Origin: Adiantum capillus-veneris
Lineage: Eukaryota; Streptophyta; Polypodiopsida; Polypodiales; Pteridaceae
Reading direction: 5' to 3'
DNA: 64,000 nucleotides
NCBI GenBank assembly: GCA_014529385.2
Contig: CM043958.1
Span: forward strand, 141,214,234-141,278,233
Shown here: positions 24,247 to 35,333 of the stretch, piece after piece
Numbering within the stretch: position 1 is the stretch's first letter
How the letters are laid out: the number at the start of each line of letters is the position of its first letter
Made by a program: the position numbers and the translations under genes
Notes under the pieces: model-generated
Database searches by the model: none
What the model saw: only the letters and a program-made list of their open reading frames with translations
Told to the model about the DNA's origin: nothing

Positions 24247-24574
24247 TCAACTGTTGTCATGTTCTCTAAATTCTCTCTCATGCAAAAGTATTGTTCATGC
24301 CAAGTTAACTAATTGCTATGATTATGTTGCTATCTTCAATTATGTTCACCCGCTATGCTTACAAAGTCATTTCTCAAAAGTACTCTCATTAATTTCCGCT
24401 ACTCTCAAATTAAATAGTCCAATTTCATTACAAACTAGGTGTTATGCTTTTTGTTGCTCTCTCCACCCAATCACTCTTGTAATTCTCATTAGGAATCTAT
24501 TCTAATGAAATGCCCACTATGTTCATGCTAATTTGCACTACACACAAGTTTTGGCCATTAAATGTTACATATTA

Positions 24575-26040
24575 CATCTCCTGCTAGAAACCCTCCAAGC
24601 TACAAGTGAATCAAGCCATACAATTAGCCATGAGATTCCTCTGGGGTGGTAATGATCTGGGTGCTAAAGTACCTAAAGTTGCCTGGAACACTTGCTGTAT
24701 GCACAAAACTAGAGGAGGATTGGGTGTGCTTGATCTTGGTAGACTGGCCATGAAGTTAGCAGCTAAATAGATTCATCGAGTTATACTTTCTACTAATTAT
24801 TGGGCTTGTCTTCTCAAATTCACTACATGTAAATGTTACTTTAAGAACTACAAGGTCTAGATAGAACTCTCCATTTGGGACATCATAACAGCTCTAGCTG
24901 AGATCAAATGCTCGTCTCAGTCCATAGCAGCCAGATTTTGGAATGCTTGGATTGACAACAAAAAAACTCTATCACTTTGCTAATGATCTTATTGCTAACC
25001 CTGATTTTTATATGCAGGATTCAATCGGGTTAGGGAAGATACCTCGCAAGAAAGGTTCTGTCCTTGACATCAAAGGTCACAAATGTTTCAAAAAATGAGT
25101 AAAGACTTGGGGGGACATCCACCATCAAGGCAGACTGCTCTCTACTATTGAAATTTGTAACAAATTTTAGTTGTCTTCTTGTTGTCTTGCAGAATTAACC
25201 AGCAAGCTTCCTCATCTTTAAGAGCTGAAAGGCTGCAGTAGCCCTTTTGTTTGCAAGGGAAACACATTGCAATATGTTACATGCTTGATATTTCAGTAGA
25301 TAAGCTACACTTCAAATTCTGACTCAGATCTAAAAGCCAAGGTCAACCAGAAATGGAAAGTCACATGGAGTAGCAAGCAATGGATCTTTCGATTCAAATC
25401 TATATGGAGCTTCCCCATCCCTATCAACAAGCATTCTTTAGTTGGATGGTTCTACATCAAGGCATTTGGACAAGCAGCACGGCTTTGACAGCAGGCTTAG
25501 GCAATGGTTCTTGTCCCAAATGTGGACAACCAGAAGATGTCCCTCATTTGTTTATGTTATGCCCTAAGCTTAAGCCACTTCTTCATTAGCTCTCTAAAGC
25601 TTGTGCAACACTTCACCTGCAACCCCTCATACTTGGAGCTTTTGCTGGGAGAATGCCATCAGTTGCATATCCCTCTCTAGAATCTATGGAGGAATGCTTT
25701 CATTTGGTATGCTTGGACCCAAAGGTTGGATGCTTTATTCAGTGTTTCGGAGTCTAAGACTTCCTTTGTCTTTCTTTTTGAATTGAAAAGTCTTTCCAAA
25801 TTATCCCTTCAATCTGTTAAGGATGTCCCTACTACAAATCCCTTGTACACTATTCAAAGAAGTCTTCCTTGTAACAAATAGAGAGATGGTTTACTGTCGG
25901 TTTACTCTAGAGAGAGAGCCTCAGTGGCTGATGCTTGTAATCTTCTATAATTTCTCATGATGGGACTGCCTCTTTCCCTGCATTTGAGGCCTTGTATTTT
26001 CTCTTTCCTACCTTTTTAATACCAGTACTTTTTTATTAAA
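24575..26040 (+). pseudogene. LINE 3' part with zinc-binding reverse-transcriptase tail
   Basis: The reading resumes with AMRFLWGGND, KVAWNTCC and GGLGVLDLGRLAMKLAAK, a typical segment following LINE reverse transcriptases, though with stops. Further on, CPKCGQPEDVPHLFMLCP (about 25513-25566) is the zf-RVT zinc-binding motif at the C-terminus of plant LINE ORF2. The remaining 450 bp are decayed 3' sequence. This piece joins to 16196 across the TATTA duplication. Confidence 0.85.
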
Positions 26041-26374
26041 CAAAAGTGAAAGGGTCACGATGACTTTCTAAAACAATAAGAAAGTGATAAAATCATTAGG
26101 TTGAGTTTAATTAAAATTATATAAGGTGAAGCAAGGTTTGGGAATGTCTCTTTTTATTAAGCGATCGAGTGTCCTCCTAGCAAAGAAGCAAACCAAAAAT
26201 ACTAGCAGTTTTTTTTTTATATTTGTAGGATTTTTGAGCTAAGTTTTGACATTGCACCGGTTTTTCTTCTCTTTACCATGGTTCGCTCATTAATAGATAA
26301 ATAAATGAATAAATTTACATATTAAAAAAAAAGAACTCATTAATATATATTATATATTTACTTATTTATATGTA

Positions 26375-26380
<6 letters not shown>
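26041..26380. other. Unassigned AT-rich DNA
   Basis: No coding potential. About 26108-26135 (AAAATTATATAAGGTGAAGC) looks like a diverged founder of the minisatellite unit that follows. Confidence 0.5.
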
Positions 26381-26412
<32 letters not shown>

Positions 26413-26537
26413 ATGTATAGAACTTACTAGAATTATGCAAGGTGAAGCTTCACTTTATATATATGTGTATGTGTGTGTGTGTGTGCGTGTGTGTATGTAT
26501 AGAACTTACTAGAATTATGCAAGGTGAAGCTTCACTT

Positions 26538-26574
<37 letters not shown>

Positions 26575-26645
26575 ATGTGTGTGTGTGTATGTATGTATAG
26601 AACTTACTAGAATTATGCAAGGTGAAGCTTCACTTTATATATACT
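26381..26645. repeat. Three-copy minisatellite with GT runs and a palindrome
   Basis: Each unit contains a GT run, then GTATGTATAGAACTTACTAG, then AATTATGCAAGGTGAAGC, then TTCACTTTATATATA. AACTTAC falls at 26421, 26503 and 26601 (periods 82 and 98, varying with GT and TA run length). Each unit contains the 12-base palindrome GTGAAGCTTCAC. Confidence 0.85.
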
Positions 26646-26739
26646 ATAATAAAGGGGCAGGGATCCCCCCCCCCCCTACCACATGGCGCGACATCCTTCA
26701 TCCGACGTGTGTACCCTGCAGCACCGTCGGTTGAGTGTC

Positions 26740-26742
<3 letters not shown>

Positions 26743-26801
<59 letters not shown>
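26743..26801. repeat. (GA)n microsatellite
   Basis: About 29 GA units after GTCCAC. Confidence 0.96.
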
Positions 26802-26803
<2 letters not shown>

Positions 26804-26901
26804 GGCCGCAGGAACAGTCACACAATGCGCATTGGGAATTGAAGGGGAGTTCTTGCTCTCGCTGCACGGAGGGTAGCGCAGTGCAGGCGGTTTATTTCAC
26901 A

Positions 26902-26904
<3 letters not shown>

Positions 26905-26954
<50 letters not shown>
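26905..26954. repeat. (GA)n microsatellite
   Basis: About 25 GA units after CACACAC. Confidence 0.96.
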
Positions 26955-26957
<3 letters not shown>

Positions 26958-27056
26958 GCGCTGCATCCTGCCATAATGCCATTTGTTTGTTGAAGGGACC
27001 CAATAGCTCCAAAGTCGAGGCAGTTTGAGAGAGAGAGAGAGACAGAGTGTTCAGGA

Positions 27057-27310
27057 AAAATGTGTCTCTGCTTAATATCGTGCCGTTTTTAATTTCTAAA
27101 ATTCCGGTTGAGAGCAAGGGGAAAACTGCCCCAAAATAGAGAAAAATAGTACAAAAACTTGAAAAAACAACCTAATTTCCTAAAATTTCCTCTTTGCAAA
27201 TTCAAGGAAAGGAATTTTGTATGTTTCAAAAATTGATTTTTATGGAACAAGGGAGAGGCGTGCGCACACACACACACACACACACACAGACGCACTTTAA
27301 ATTCGTATGT

Positions 27311-27361
<51 letters not shown>

Positions 27362-27520
27362 CGTGACCACGGGAAAAATGTGTCTCAGCTTAATATCGTG
27401 TCATCTTCAATTTCAAAAATGCCGGTTGAGGGCAAAGGGAAAAGGAGAAAAAGAAACCTAATTTCCTAAACTTTGTCTCAGCTTATTGTGTCATTTTCAA
27501 TTTCAAAAAAGCCGGTTGAA
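27057..27520. repeat. Three diverged copies of an unidentified repeat
   Basis: Segments with TGTGTCTC(T/A)GCTTAATATCG, then AATTTC(T/A)AAA, then (T/G)CCGGTTGAG occur at about 27061-27120 and 27378-27440. A shorter form follows at about 27475-27520. The middle spacer holds a CA run and a (GA)n array (27312-27359). No protein was recognised. Confidence 0.65.
27312..27359. repeat. (GA)n microsatellite
   Basis: About 24 GA units. A shorter (CA)n run lies just upstream (about 27264-27289). Confidence 0.96.
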
Positions 27521-27760
27521 AATCTATCTATCTATATTTCTATAGTATATATTAAGGAGACTGGTTTTCCAGTGCCACGTGTCAAAGTTTGCTGCATCCG
27601 GTGAGTTTCGGTTTATATGGGTGAGGGGGAGAGGAGGAAAGAGAGAGGCAGCCGGCCGTACTAGTGCTATAACAAAAAGCCCCCCCGCCCCCCACAACCG
27701 ACGACACATGGCAGAAGCACGTTGATCGGGCATGTGCGCCCTGCGCCTCCTGGGTGGGTG

Positions 27761-27791
<31 letters not shown>

Positions 27792-28297
27792 CCTCAATTG
27801 CAAGAAGTAGGTGATACGGGGCATTGATTAACAGAAGCAAGAGGGGAGACCCCGCACGTGGCCCCCTGCAGCTCAAGGTGAGCTTGCTTCTCGAATCAAT
27901 TGGACTGGCGCTGTCGCCGAAGCGTCCTGCGGAGCCAAAGAGTTTGCCCGCACCTCTTGATGTGTATGTCAACTAGACTGGCGCTGTCGTGGAGTGTTAT
28001 CAATACCCGTGACATGGCCGAAAAAGCTTTAGCTCCCGTGGCTGCATGCAGACCTGCCTCGCGAAGTCAGAAGACCTGGGACGGTGAGGCAATTCAGGAT
28101 GCTTTCGTGTGGGCAGTTGAGAGCAAGGGGCGTAGACAACGGGAGCCAATGAAATAGGGAGAGGGGGCGCATGGCCAGCAGGGCAATGCTTACGTTTAAA
28201 GCAAGGGCAAACATGGCGGGGCCAACTCAAGCCGGAGGCATCCAAGCAGTAGGCGGATGAAATCAGGAGGGCAGGGCATGAGGAATCCATGGAAGGT

Positions 28298-28300
<3 letters not shown>
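27521..28300. other. Unassigned GC-richer DNA, possible Helitron 5' end
   Basis: The start (TCTATAGTATATATTAAGG near 27539, followed by CAGTGCCACGTGTC) resembles 5' ends of plant Helitrons, but no matching 3' hairpin plus CTRR end was located. A (GA)n array lies at 27761-27785. Frames here are short or repeat-derived. Confidence 0.3.

Positions 28301-28337
<37 letters not shown>
28301..28337. repeat. (TC)n microsatellite
   Basis: About 18 TC units. Confidence 0.96.
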
Positions 28338-28339
<2 letters not shown>

Positions 28340-29531
28340 GGCTCATAATCCAGCCCCCGATCGCTCCCTATGTAGCCGAGCTGCTCAGTTGACATGCATG
28401 AGTATTGTACTGTGGCGAAGCCTTAGCATCTCATGCAATTCCAGTATGGTGAAACTCTAGCAATAGAGGATAGTAGCTTGAGAGTTATTGCCAGATGCTG
28501 CTATGATTCTGTTTGTGTGATTCTCAAATACCTGCCTGCGAAAGGTTTTGAACAATGCTCAAAATTGGATTTGGGGGATGCAATTGGCTGTTGTTGTCTG
28601 TTGCCCACACTCGAATGAGGTGGGTAGACGCACTGTACTCCAGCTAGGCAGTGATGGTATGATTTTGATATAGGTAGAGTGGATGCGACAAATCGGCCGT
28701 GTCGGGCTTCACAGATGCAAGGCTAGAGATGTCGATCCCAATGTGGCTGGTGCTCGAGTTGAGAAATTTTTCTTGATGGTTCTAAGGTGTCGCACTCGAG
28801 CGCCATAAATTACCACTGGTGTCGGTCCTTGGGCTTCTCGAGCATGAGGCCGAGGAAGCAGTCCGTGCTAAGTCTCGTGGTGAGCAGCTCTCCAAACACC
28901 CACCCCCTTTACGAGTGTCTCAACATCCATAATTACATGAAGCATGATGAGCATCTACAAGCTAGACATTGTTCTCTCTTTAGCATCAGCCACTACACCT
29001 TAGAAGAAGAGGCCGAGGTCACAAGTCATGGAGGTGAAGAGTGCATGAAGATCCCGAAAGGGATCGTGCCGGTGTTGCTAGGGCCCGATTATTGCACCTG
29101 CTACATCATTCGGACACCCTACTAGCATATCCTTTGTCCATGTAGTTTTGCTGGAGATGTCCGCCCAAGAGTTTGGATACACAGAATACATGGCCCCCCT
29201 ACAGAGGCCTTTTGATTTGAGGAGCTACTTGATCAACTAAGCAATGGAGAGGTCCCTCTCGGTCCCCCTTCTACACTACAATCCAAAGGTAAGCCTCTCT
29301 TGCGTGGTGCTCGTTGTCAGCTGCCCGCTTGAGTCTACCTCTAATCCGTCTCTCAATAAACAGAGAGAGAGAGAGAGAGAGTACGCTACAGTGTTCAAGG
29401 AAAAATATTTTGACAATCACATTTTTTAATTGATTTTCCAAGAGAAAAGTTTGAAAATTAAAGCAAATTCTAACCAATTTAAAACACTATTTCCTTCAAA
29501 ATCTAGGCGAGACAAAGAAAGACTCCACTGG

Positions 29532-29568
<37 letters not shown>

Positions 29569-29698
29569 CTTGATCTCCTTTTATGAAAATGTTCAGAGCA
29601 AGTGGCTTGAAGGTAAGAGAGGCCATGTTGCGCCATTTTACTAGTGTCATTCTAAAAGAATAGAATGGAAGAGAAGTCATGCATGCATGCATGCTAGC
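28338..29698. other. Unassigned DNA left of the CACTA element
   Basis: A 112-codon frame at 28787-29125 is the longest, but it shows no motif I recognise and its composition is not clearly coding. A (GA)n array is at 29535-29564. The last bases before the CACTA end are a GCATGCATGCATGC palindromic run (29680-29694). Confidence 0.4.
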
Positions 29699-29920
29699 CA
29701 CTACAACAAAAAAAGGTGTTATCGACGTATATATCGACGCTTAACGTCGCTATACGCGTCCCTGTAAAACTATCGGAATCTGCGTCGATATATGCGTGGA
29801 AAGGCTTTATTAACGACGCAGATATAGAAGCAGATAGCGACGCAGATTTCGACGGATATATAGATGTGGATATAGACGCATATATCGACGACCATAACAG
29901 AAAAAAAAAAACTTGGGCAG
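29699..29920 (+). repeat. CACTA left terminus and subterminal repeats
   Basis: The terminal inverted repeat is followed by at least eight TCGACG, AACGTCG, GCGTCGATA or ACGACG motifs in both orientations over about 180 bp. These are probable transposase (TNPA-like) binding sites by analogy with En/Spm. Confidence 0.8.
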
Positions 29921-30159
29921 AGAACAGGTAGCCTGGCCTGTGCCCAGTGAAAAGATGGACACAGCCACCACAGCCAGACTTCCTGCCCTCTGTCCAAGAA
30001 ACCGAGCAGCACCAAAATCAACCGTGCTTTCGCAAAAATTTCAGCAGAGTTCCCTTCGTTTTTACATAAACTTTTAAAAAAAACCATATCATGTATACGC
30101 CTCCTACATGCTATCCATGTAAGATCTCACATGAGATTTAAGGCCAATGAAAGAAATGA

Positions 30160-30485
30160 AATGAACTTTGTGCAAAACCATAACCGTACCAACTTAGCAT
30201 AACCATAACGAACTTAATTTGTGCAAAACCATAACCAAATTAAAACCATAATCGGCTATAACCACTTTGATCAAAACCATAATGCAAATAACCATAACCA
30301 TAAACAAAATTAACAATAACCATAAGCATAACCAGAAAGTTAAACAAAACCTGAACCATAACTATGTCTATACAAGAATAGGAGAAATAACCATGTCTAT
30401 ACAATGACAATGACAATAACCATAACCATAAGGAAAACAATAACTGTCTGAACAATAACCATAACCATATATGTCTATACAAAAA
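30160..30485. repeat. Degenerate ACCATAA array in the CACTA element
   Basis: More than twenty copies of ACCATAA, ACCATAACCATA or close variants, mixed with repeated GTCTATACAA, over 320 bp. It is not coding and is not the plant telomere repeat. It lies between the left terminal region and the first ORF. Confidence 0.7.
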
Positions 30486-30869
30486 AGAGACACAGAAGCG
30501 TGTCTGTGTCTCACAAAGCATATAGATGAAATCCGGTCCACTGATGACTAGGCGTCACAACCTGCACATAGGACAACTCACAAAATTAGTATTGATATTA
30601 CTTCACATATACTTACTTAATTAAATCAACTCACACATATTAACGTTTCACCTCAAGCGATCAGCGAGACTGTAAGGCTTCCCAATCTACAGGCTCTCCT
30701 GAAGCATCAAGATCATTCAATACTTCATAGATACCTCTACGATATCCATCTGACTCCTCCTGGCGTGTTGGGACTTGATGCATCGCAAGATTCTGCGTTT
30801 ATACAAAAATCAAAGTAATAAGAATACATGATTCATCGCGTTTTAAAAAACGTCATAGTTAAGATTGGA

Positions 30870-31777
30870 TTAGAAACTCACAAACTCATAGTGAAAGGTG
30901 TTGAAGTCTCCGCTACCAAGATGAGATGTCCCCCTAGTCATCTGTCGTATCTGCGCAGCCTCACGTTGCTGTTTGAACCGCGTGTCCGCTGTCCGCTCAT
31001 CCTCCCTGATCTGCAGCCACGTCTCGTATGGGATGCCCGAAGGCTTCGGTGAGCCGGTCCTGAAAGCTTTCCGAGCTGCATCTTGTTGATGTTTCACGGT
31101 GTCCCGTGAAACACCCTTGATCCACCTCCTCGGAACAACGTTTGAACCTGGAGCAGGCTGGTACTCTCTCAGAATGGTCTCCACTATGTAACTGACTTTG
31201 TCCTCATCCTGCTCAAGCCAAGACGTTAGAATGCTCGTCGAAAACTGCAGCTCCGCGAGCTGGCGAATCTGATGTCTCAGACCCGACTCTATCCATGTCA
31301 ACAGAACCATCTGCCCGTACAGTATAGAGCTTGGAGGCACTAGGATCGTGTGCCCCCCAAGGTGTCCGAGGTGTGCCAAGAGATGTATCGAGAGGTGTGC
31401 ATGGGTAGGACGGGGGTCGTGAGCGAGGAGGGGTCGAAGCATCTGTGGACCCTCCTCCACAGCAACCACCACCTCCACTTGACGATTGCCGAGATCAACA
31501 AGTGCGTCTGTGCTGCGGAGATGAGGAGGTACCCGCCTCTGCCCCACCCCTATAGGTGTCGAAGCGGCCGTGATGGGAGAAGCATGCGTCATACCCGTAG
31601 GCGTCCCCCCCCCCCCCCCCCCCCCCCCCATAGGTGTCCCCCCCCTAGGCGTCGGACCCTTGGTGTGAAGCCCGGAGGCGTAGTACCCGTGCCTCTAGCT
31701 ACCCAGTACTGAGAAGCCTCTGCCATCTGAACAGGCGTCATCCATGTGACGAAGCCCATGAATGCATCTGCACTCAT
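30870..31777 (-). pseudogene. Second CACTA ORF, possible TNPA-like protein
   Basis: Two overlapping frames cover this stretch. The upstream one (about 31777-31640) reads WMTPVQMAEASQYWVARG. The downstream one (to 30870) has a C-terminal part with VVPRRWIKGVSRDTVK, KAFRTGSPKPSGIPYETW and an Arg/Gln-rich helix. That pattern is loosely like plant En/Spm accessory proteins (Ptta/TNPA type). The two frames are separated by a run of 20 or more C bases (31606-31629), which encodes polyglycine in one frame and is prone to length error. Function is inferred from position within a CACTA element. Confidence 0.4.
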
Positions 31778-31914
31778 AGAAGCGAGATCTGAAAACTAGT
31801 CTGCCATACTAAAGTCCTGCACAAAGAAAGTAAAATAATGCGTCAGAACACATTTGTTTAAATTAACTTTAAGCTTGATTTTAAATCAACGTCTTCACAC
31901 AAACACTTACAGGC

Positions 31915-34900
31915 CTAGGCCTCGACGAGTGAGGCATCATCAATAAGATCTTGCACCGTATCATCGTCTATCTCTAATTGCAAACATAACTCTGTCCCAA
32001 CTCGTTCTGGCAGATTGTCTTCATCCATTGCATCTTCATCTACAAGTGTCAATTCTGCCTCGTCTATGTCATCCCTCGTATATCTGTCAGCTTCCTCTGC
32101 CATACCTTCGTCCATCTCATCTAATGTCACAGTAGTATGGATGTCGTCTGACTGACTTTCCTCCAGGAGCTCTTGCCCTTCAAATACTTGTTTATTTCTT
32201 GGAGCAACCTGAACCACAAACCACCATTGTCGCTCTCGAGGGTCCGTTACAAAGATCACTTGCTAGCAATGTTCGGGGAGAGCAAATGTGTCGCTCGCAT
32301 CTGTCCAAACCTTTGTAGAATCTATTTGCACAAGTTTGTTTCCATCTCTGTGTCATTGCATTGCGACCAGAAGTAATCACCTTGAACCACTTCACATCCA
32401 ACAAAAACATCTCAAACCGCCTGAAGCTTACTTTCAGGATATCTGACACCAGACCACAGTAATCTAGGTTGCTAGTGCTCGCATTTGTGTCTCTAGCACT
32501 GGCCCTGCTCTTTTGCATGAAACTAACCATTACCCCACTGTCAAACGTGTTTCTTCTGTTGTCAATTTTTTGTGTTCTGAAATGCTTTCCATGTGACCAT
32601 AGTGCCACGTATGTATGATACTTCCAGTCACATCCAATAGCCAGCTCTTCCTCTTCTAGAGATATGGGTTCTCCGATCTGTCGAGCTGCTCTCACTGTTT
32701 TGTCCAACCATGCCATTGTAAGGAATTCATGTAGAGGAGTGAGATAGTCTGGCAAGGGTAAGCCTCTAGTCGTTCGGCTTCGCTTGAAATCCTGTCGCTC
32801 TCTATTGCGTCTCTCTTTCTCTTCTTCGTACCTTTCAAACCATTTTTGCATCGGTGCTGAATTTAGTATACAGAAGTTCATGATCTTTTCTCGCATGGCG
32901 TCTTTCATTTTCTTCGGCACCCCTTGCCCTTGCGGCTCCTCTCCCACCAGTCTTGCATCCTCCTCATCGCTCCACAGTCGAGGCATTTCTGGGTCAGAAA
33001 CGGATAGAATTTCGGTCGTCAATACAAGAGACTCTTGCACCAGTGATCCTTCTGCCATGCTCCCCTCTGGACGCGCTTTTTGGCGAACAAAACCCTTAGG
33101 TGTTTTCATGAATCGCTCTAGAAATAATATCCAACGGCTGTGGACTATACCTGCCACTGCAGCCTCATCTACTACATGAACGAGCAAGTGCATTTGGATA
33201 GTTAGGCAGCTCGTGGGTAGATACTTCTCAATCATGCAAACCGCCTCAATGGAGTTAACCCTTGCGACTGCAATAGATTCCTCCCGTATCTCCTTGGAAG
33301 AGATCCACCGCACTAGCTCTGAAATCTTGTATATGCAAGTCCGCACTTCCTCCGTTAAACACCCCTTGATCGCAATTGGAAGAATGAATCGCAAGAACTT
33401 ATGCAGTCGTGCAATTTAAGTCCTGACAGTTGATCGTCACGGGTGAATGCTGTCTTGAGACATCGTATATATCTTGTTGGCGTTCTGAACTCTGAAATCA
33501 CCCTTTTAACTTGTCGCTCTTCGTTTTTTAGCAATACCCATGGCGCTCTTGGAAGTTTTGTTTGGCCAGCTGCATTGGTGAAAGGCCACAGCTCTGGCAT
33601 CTTTCCAACTGACTGCAAATCATCTCGTGAAGCTCGATTGTCTTTCATTCCCATGATTGTCTTTCAGAGGAGCTCTCCCACATTCTTGAATATATGCATT
33701 GGATCCAGCAAATGGTTAATTAGTAGATCACCCCAGTACGGCAACATATGGAGAATGGACAAACGTTTCATTCCTAGAATAGGTTGCCCCTCATGTTGCT
33801 CCCATCGGCGACGCCACTCTTGTACATGCATAGGACGACATTCGACACGACCAAGCTGACCTTCGCGCAAGTGATGGCCATCTGGAAGATAAAAGTGGTG
33901 GCTTTGATAAATTGTCTTTCGAAGAGAGGCAGAATAACACACATCCAAAGACTGCCCGCAAATTGGACATGCATTGTATCCCGAAGTTGTTAGCCCTACA
34001 TATATTAAAGCATGAATTAGGCCAAGGCAAAGTGCTTGCGAATAGCAAGAATTTTGTAAATCAAGAACCAATACCAGAAGCTTCTCCGTATCCTGGCCAA
34101 TCATGCATAGTCCACATAAGAAGTCCATGGATCCTTGCATGTTGTTCTCCTACTGGTTCAACCGCATCTGCTATGTCGATCCCATGCCATAACTCCTGGA
34201 GCTAGATAAACATCCATGTTTTTTGCCTTGAACTTACCAGGTACAATCAAGCTTAATATCAAATGACCCTTCTTGATGGCAAGCCACGGCGGGAGGTTGT
34301 AATTGATAAGGCACACATGCCAAGTGCTCTATGACAATCTTCTCAAGCCAAATGGATTGACTCCATCCATTGCCATGCCCAAACGCAAATTGTGTGGTTC
34401 ACTCTTAAAATGTGGCCAGGTATCTTCAATGTCCTCCAGGCCTTTGAATCAGCGGGCACCCTAAATGTTGCGTCAGTGGATCTATTCATAGAATGCCACC
34501 GCATCAACTTTGCAATGGAACCACAACGAAACATGCTTTTTATCCTAGGAATAATAGGGAAATGCCACAACACTTTAGCTGGAACTGTCTCGCCAACCTC
34601 ATCTTATTTGTAGCGCATTGCTCCGCACTTAAGACACGATAGACAATCTGCGAATTCATTGCGAAAAAGAATGCAATCATTTGGACATGCATGAATCTTG
34701 TTGTAGTCCAAGCCAACTGAGGTCAATAGTTGCTTTGCGTCTAGCCTGGAGGGGGGCATTTCATTGCCAGCCAAGAGAAGTTGCTCCCGCAACAACCTGT
34801 TTAAGCCACATTAAATTAAAAAGCTCTCTAGGCACGTCACCGTTGCAATCGAAAAATCTCTTTTGTAAATTACGTACCTAAACAAAGCAGTGACGCTTGC

Positions 34901-35170
34901 ATCTGACCACCCGTACAGTGACTGAAGATTCAAAAACTCTAGACAAGTACGAAGCGTCGATATTTTGGCACCTTCATAAATTGGTTGACGTGCCAACTTC
35001 CTCAACATGTCTTCAGGAGATAGGCGCACGGCTTCTGGTGCTGCTTCGTTAGTGTTCTCCTCGCTTGTCTGGAAGAAGGCATCCAGCATCTTCTCCATGC
35101 CGTCGTCTTCTGTCTGTAAGTCCTTTTCTGCTTCCATCCTTGGCTCTATATTGGTCGGAACTTCACGCAT
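31915..35170 (-). pseudogene. CACTA transposase, TNP2 type, decayed
   Basis: Read right to left: an acidic N-terminal exon starting at 35170, then a canonical GT-AG intron (34877-34797) that joins LFR to LLREQLLLAGN in frame. Then KIHACPNDCILF and CLSCLKCGAMRYK, an in-frame TAA (about 34606), HFPIIPRIKSMF, LGMAMDGVNPFG (frame-shifted), and TSGYNACPICGQ. Then HMLPYWGDLLINHLLDPMHI, LKDNRAS-type and KLHDC blocks, the DUF4218 region (MHLLVHVVDEAAVAGIV, SRWILFLERFM) and the DUF4216 region (YCGLVSDI, DVKWFKV, VTDPRERQWWFVVQV). The order matches TNP2 transposases. Multiple frameshifts and stops make it non-functional. Confidence 0.88.
34797..34877 (-). other. Intron in the CACTA transposase
   Basis: The minus-strand donor TTTAG|GTACGTAA and acceptor TTAAACAG|GTTGTTG give an 81-base intron, and splicing restores the TNP2 reading frame. 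Confidence 0.75.
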
Positions 35171-35328
35171 AATCCTTTTTCTCTCTCTCTCTCTCAGATG
35201 TAGATGCTATGTTGCGAAAATCAATGCCCGTTTCGTAGGAGTCGTATCATAGATTCAGTACGGTTTCTTTAGCAAACTGTCCGTACTTGTGTACATGCTT
35301 ATTACATATCCTACGCTTGCGCAGGATT

Positions 35329-35333
35329 TGATA
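35329..35333. other. Target-site duplication TGATA, left copy
   Basis: TGATA precedes the gypsy LTR and recurs at 43104-43108 after the other LTR. Confidence 0.95.

Larger units (their letters stand above)
22787..24432 (+). mobile_element. Second solo LTR of the gypsy family
   Basis: 1646 bp from TGTCATAAAATC to TTTCATTACA, flanked by AACTA (22782-22786 and 24433-24437). It is inserted into the older solo LTR at 16197-24569. It is close to the young LTRs at 35334 and 41997 but carries about 540 bp that they lack, including a tandem 32-bp repeat (containing CCTCCAATAACGTGTG, about 23016-23080) and a minisatellite of GAGGTGCTTGA-like units (about 23160-23235). No internal region remains. Confidence 0.9.
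16197..24569 (+). mobile_element. Solo LTR of the gypsy family, carrying two later insertions
   Basis: This begins TGTCATAATAATC and ends AAATGTTACA, with TATTA on both sides. Once the copia element (17558-22727 plus one 5-bp duplication) and the second solo LTR (22787-24432 plus its duplication) are removed, about 1547 bp of LTR remain. It is related to the 1107-bp LTRs of the young element at 35334-43103, sharing TGTCATAA at the start, the GGACCGG/CCGGTCC hairpin and the SSR-like CACACTCACA stretch, but it is much more diverged. No internal retrotransposon sequence remains, so it is the product of LTR-LTR recombination. Confidence 0.82.
10990..26040 (+). mobile_element. LINE (non-LTR retrotransposon), 5' truncated, broken by nested insertions
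   Basis: Three collinear plus-strand pieces belong to one LINE: 10990-11056, 15158-16196 and 24575 to about 26040. The joins are proven by target-site duplications: GGAAT on both sides of 11057-15157, and TATTA on both sides of 16197-24569. Removing the insertions makes the reverse transcriptase reading continuous across each junction. The 5' end is truncated at the CGACTAGG junction (10989/10990). The 3' end is placed near a T-rich, A-rich stretch at 26020-26040; no clear poly(A) tail or flanking duplication was found, so this end is approximate. Confidence 0.85.

Noticed and set aside
28787-29125. 112-codon plus-strand frame
   Set aside because: No recognisable motif, no conserved-looking neighbours and ordinary non-coding composition. 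Kept only as unassigned DNA.
30160-30485. Telomere-like array
   Set aside because: The unit is ACCATAA, not the plant telomere repeat CCCTAAA, and it lies inside a CACTA transposon.
31606-31629. Polyglycine/polyproline frames over a C run
   Set aside because: Homopolymer translation. The run length is likely to be uncertain in the assembly.
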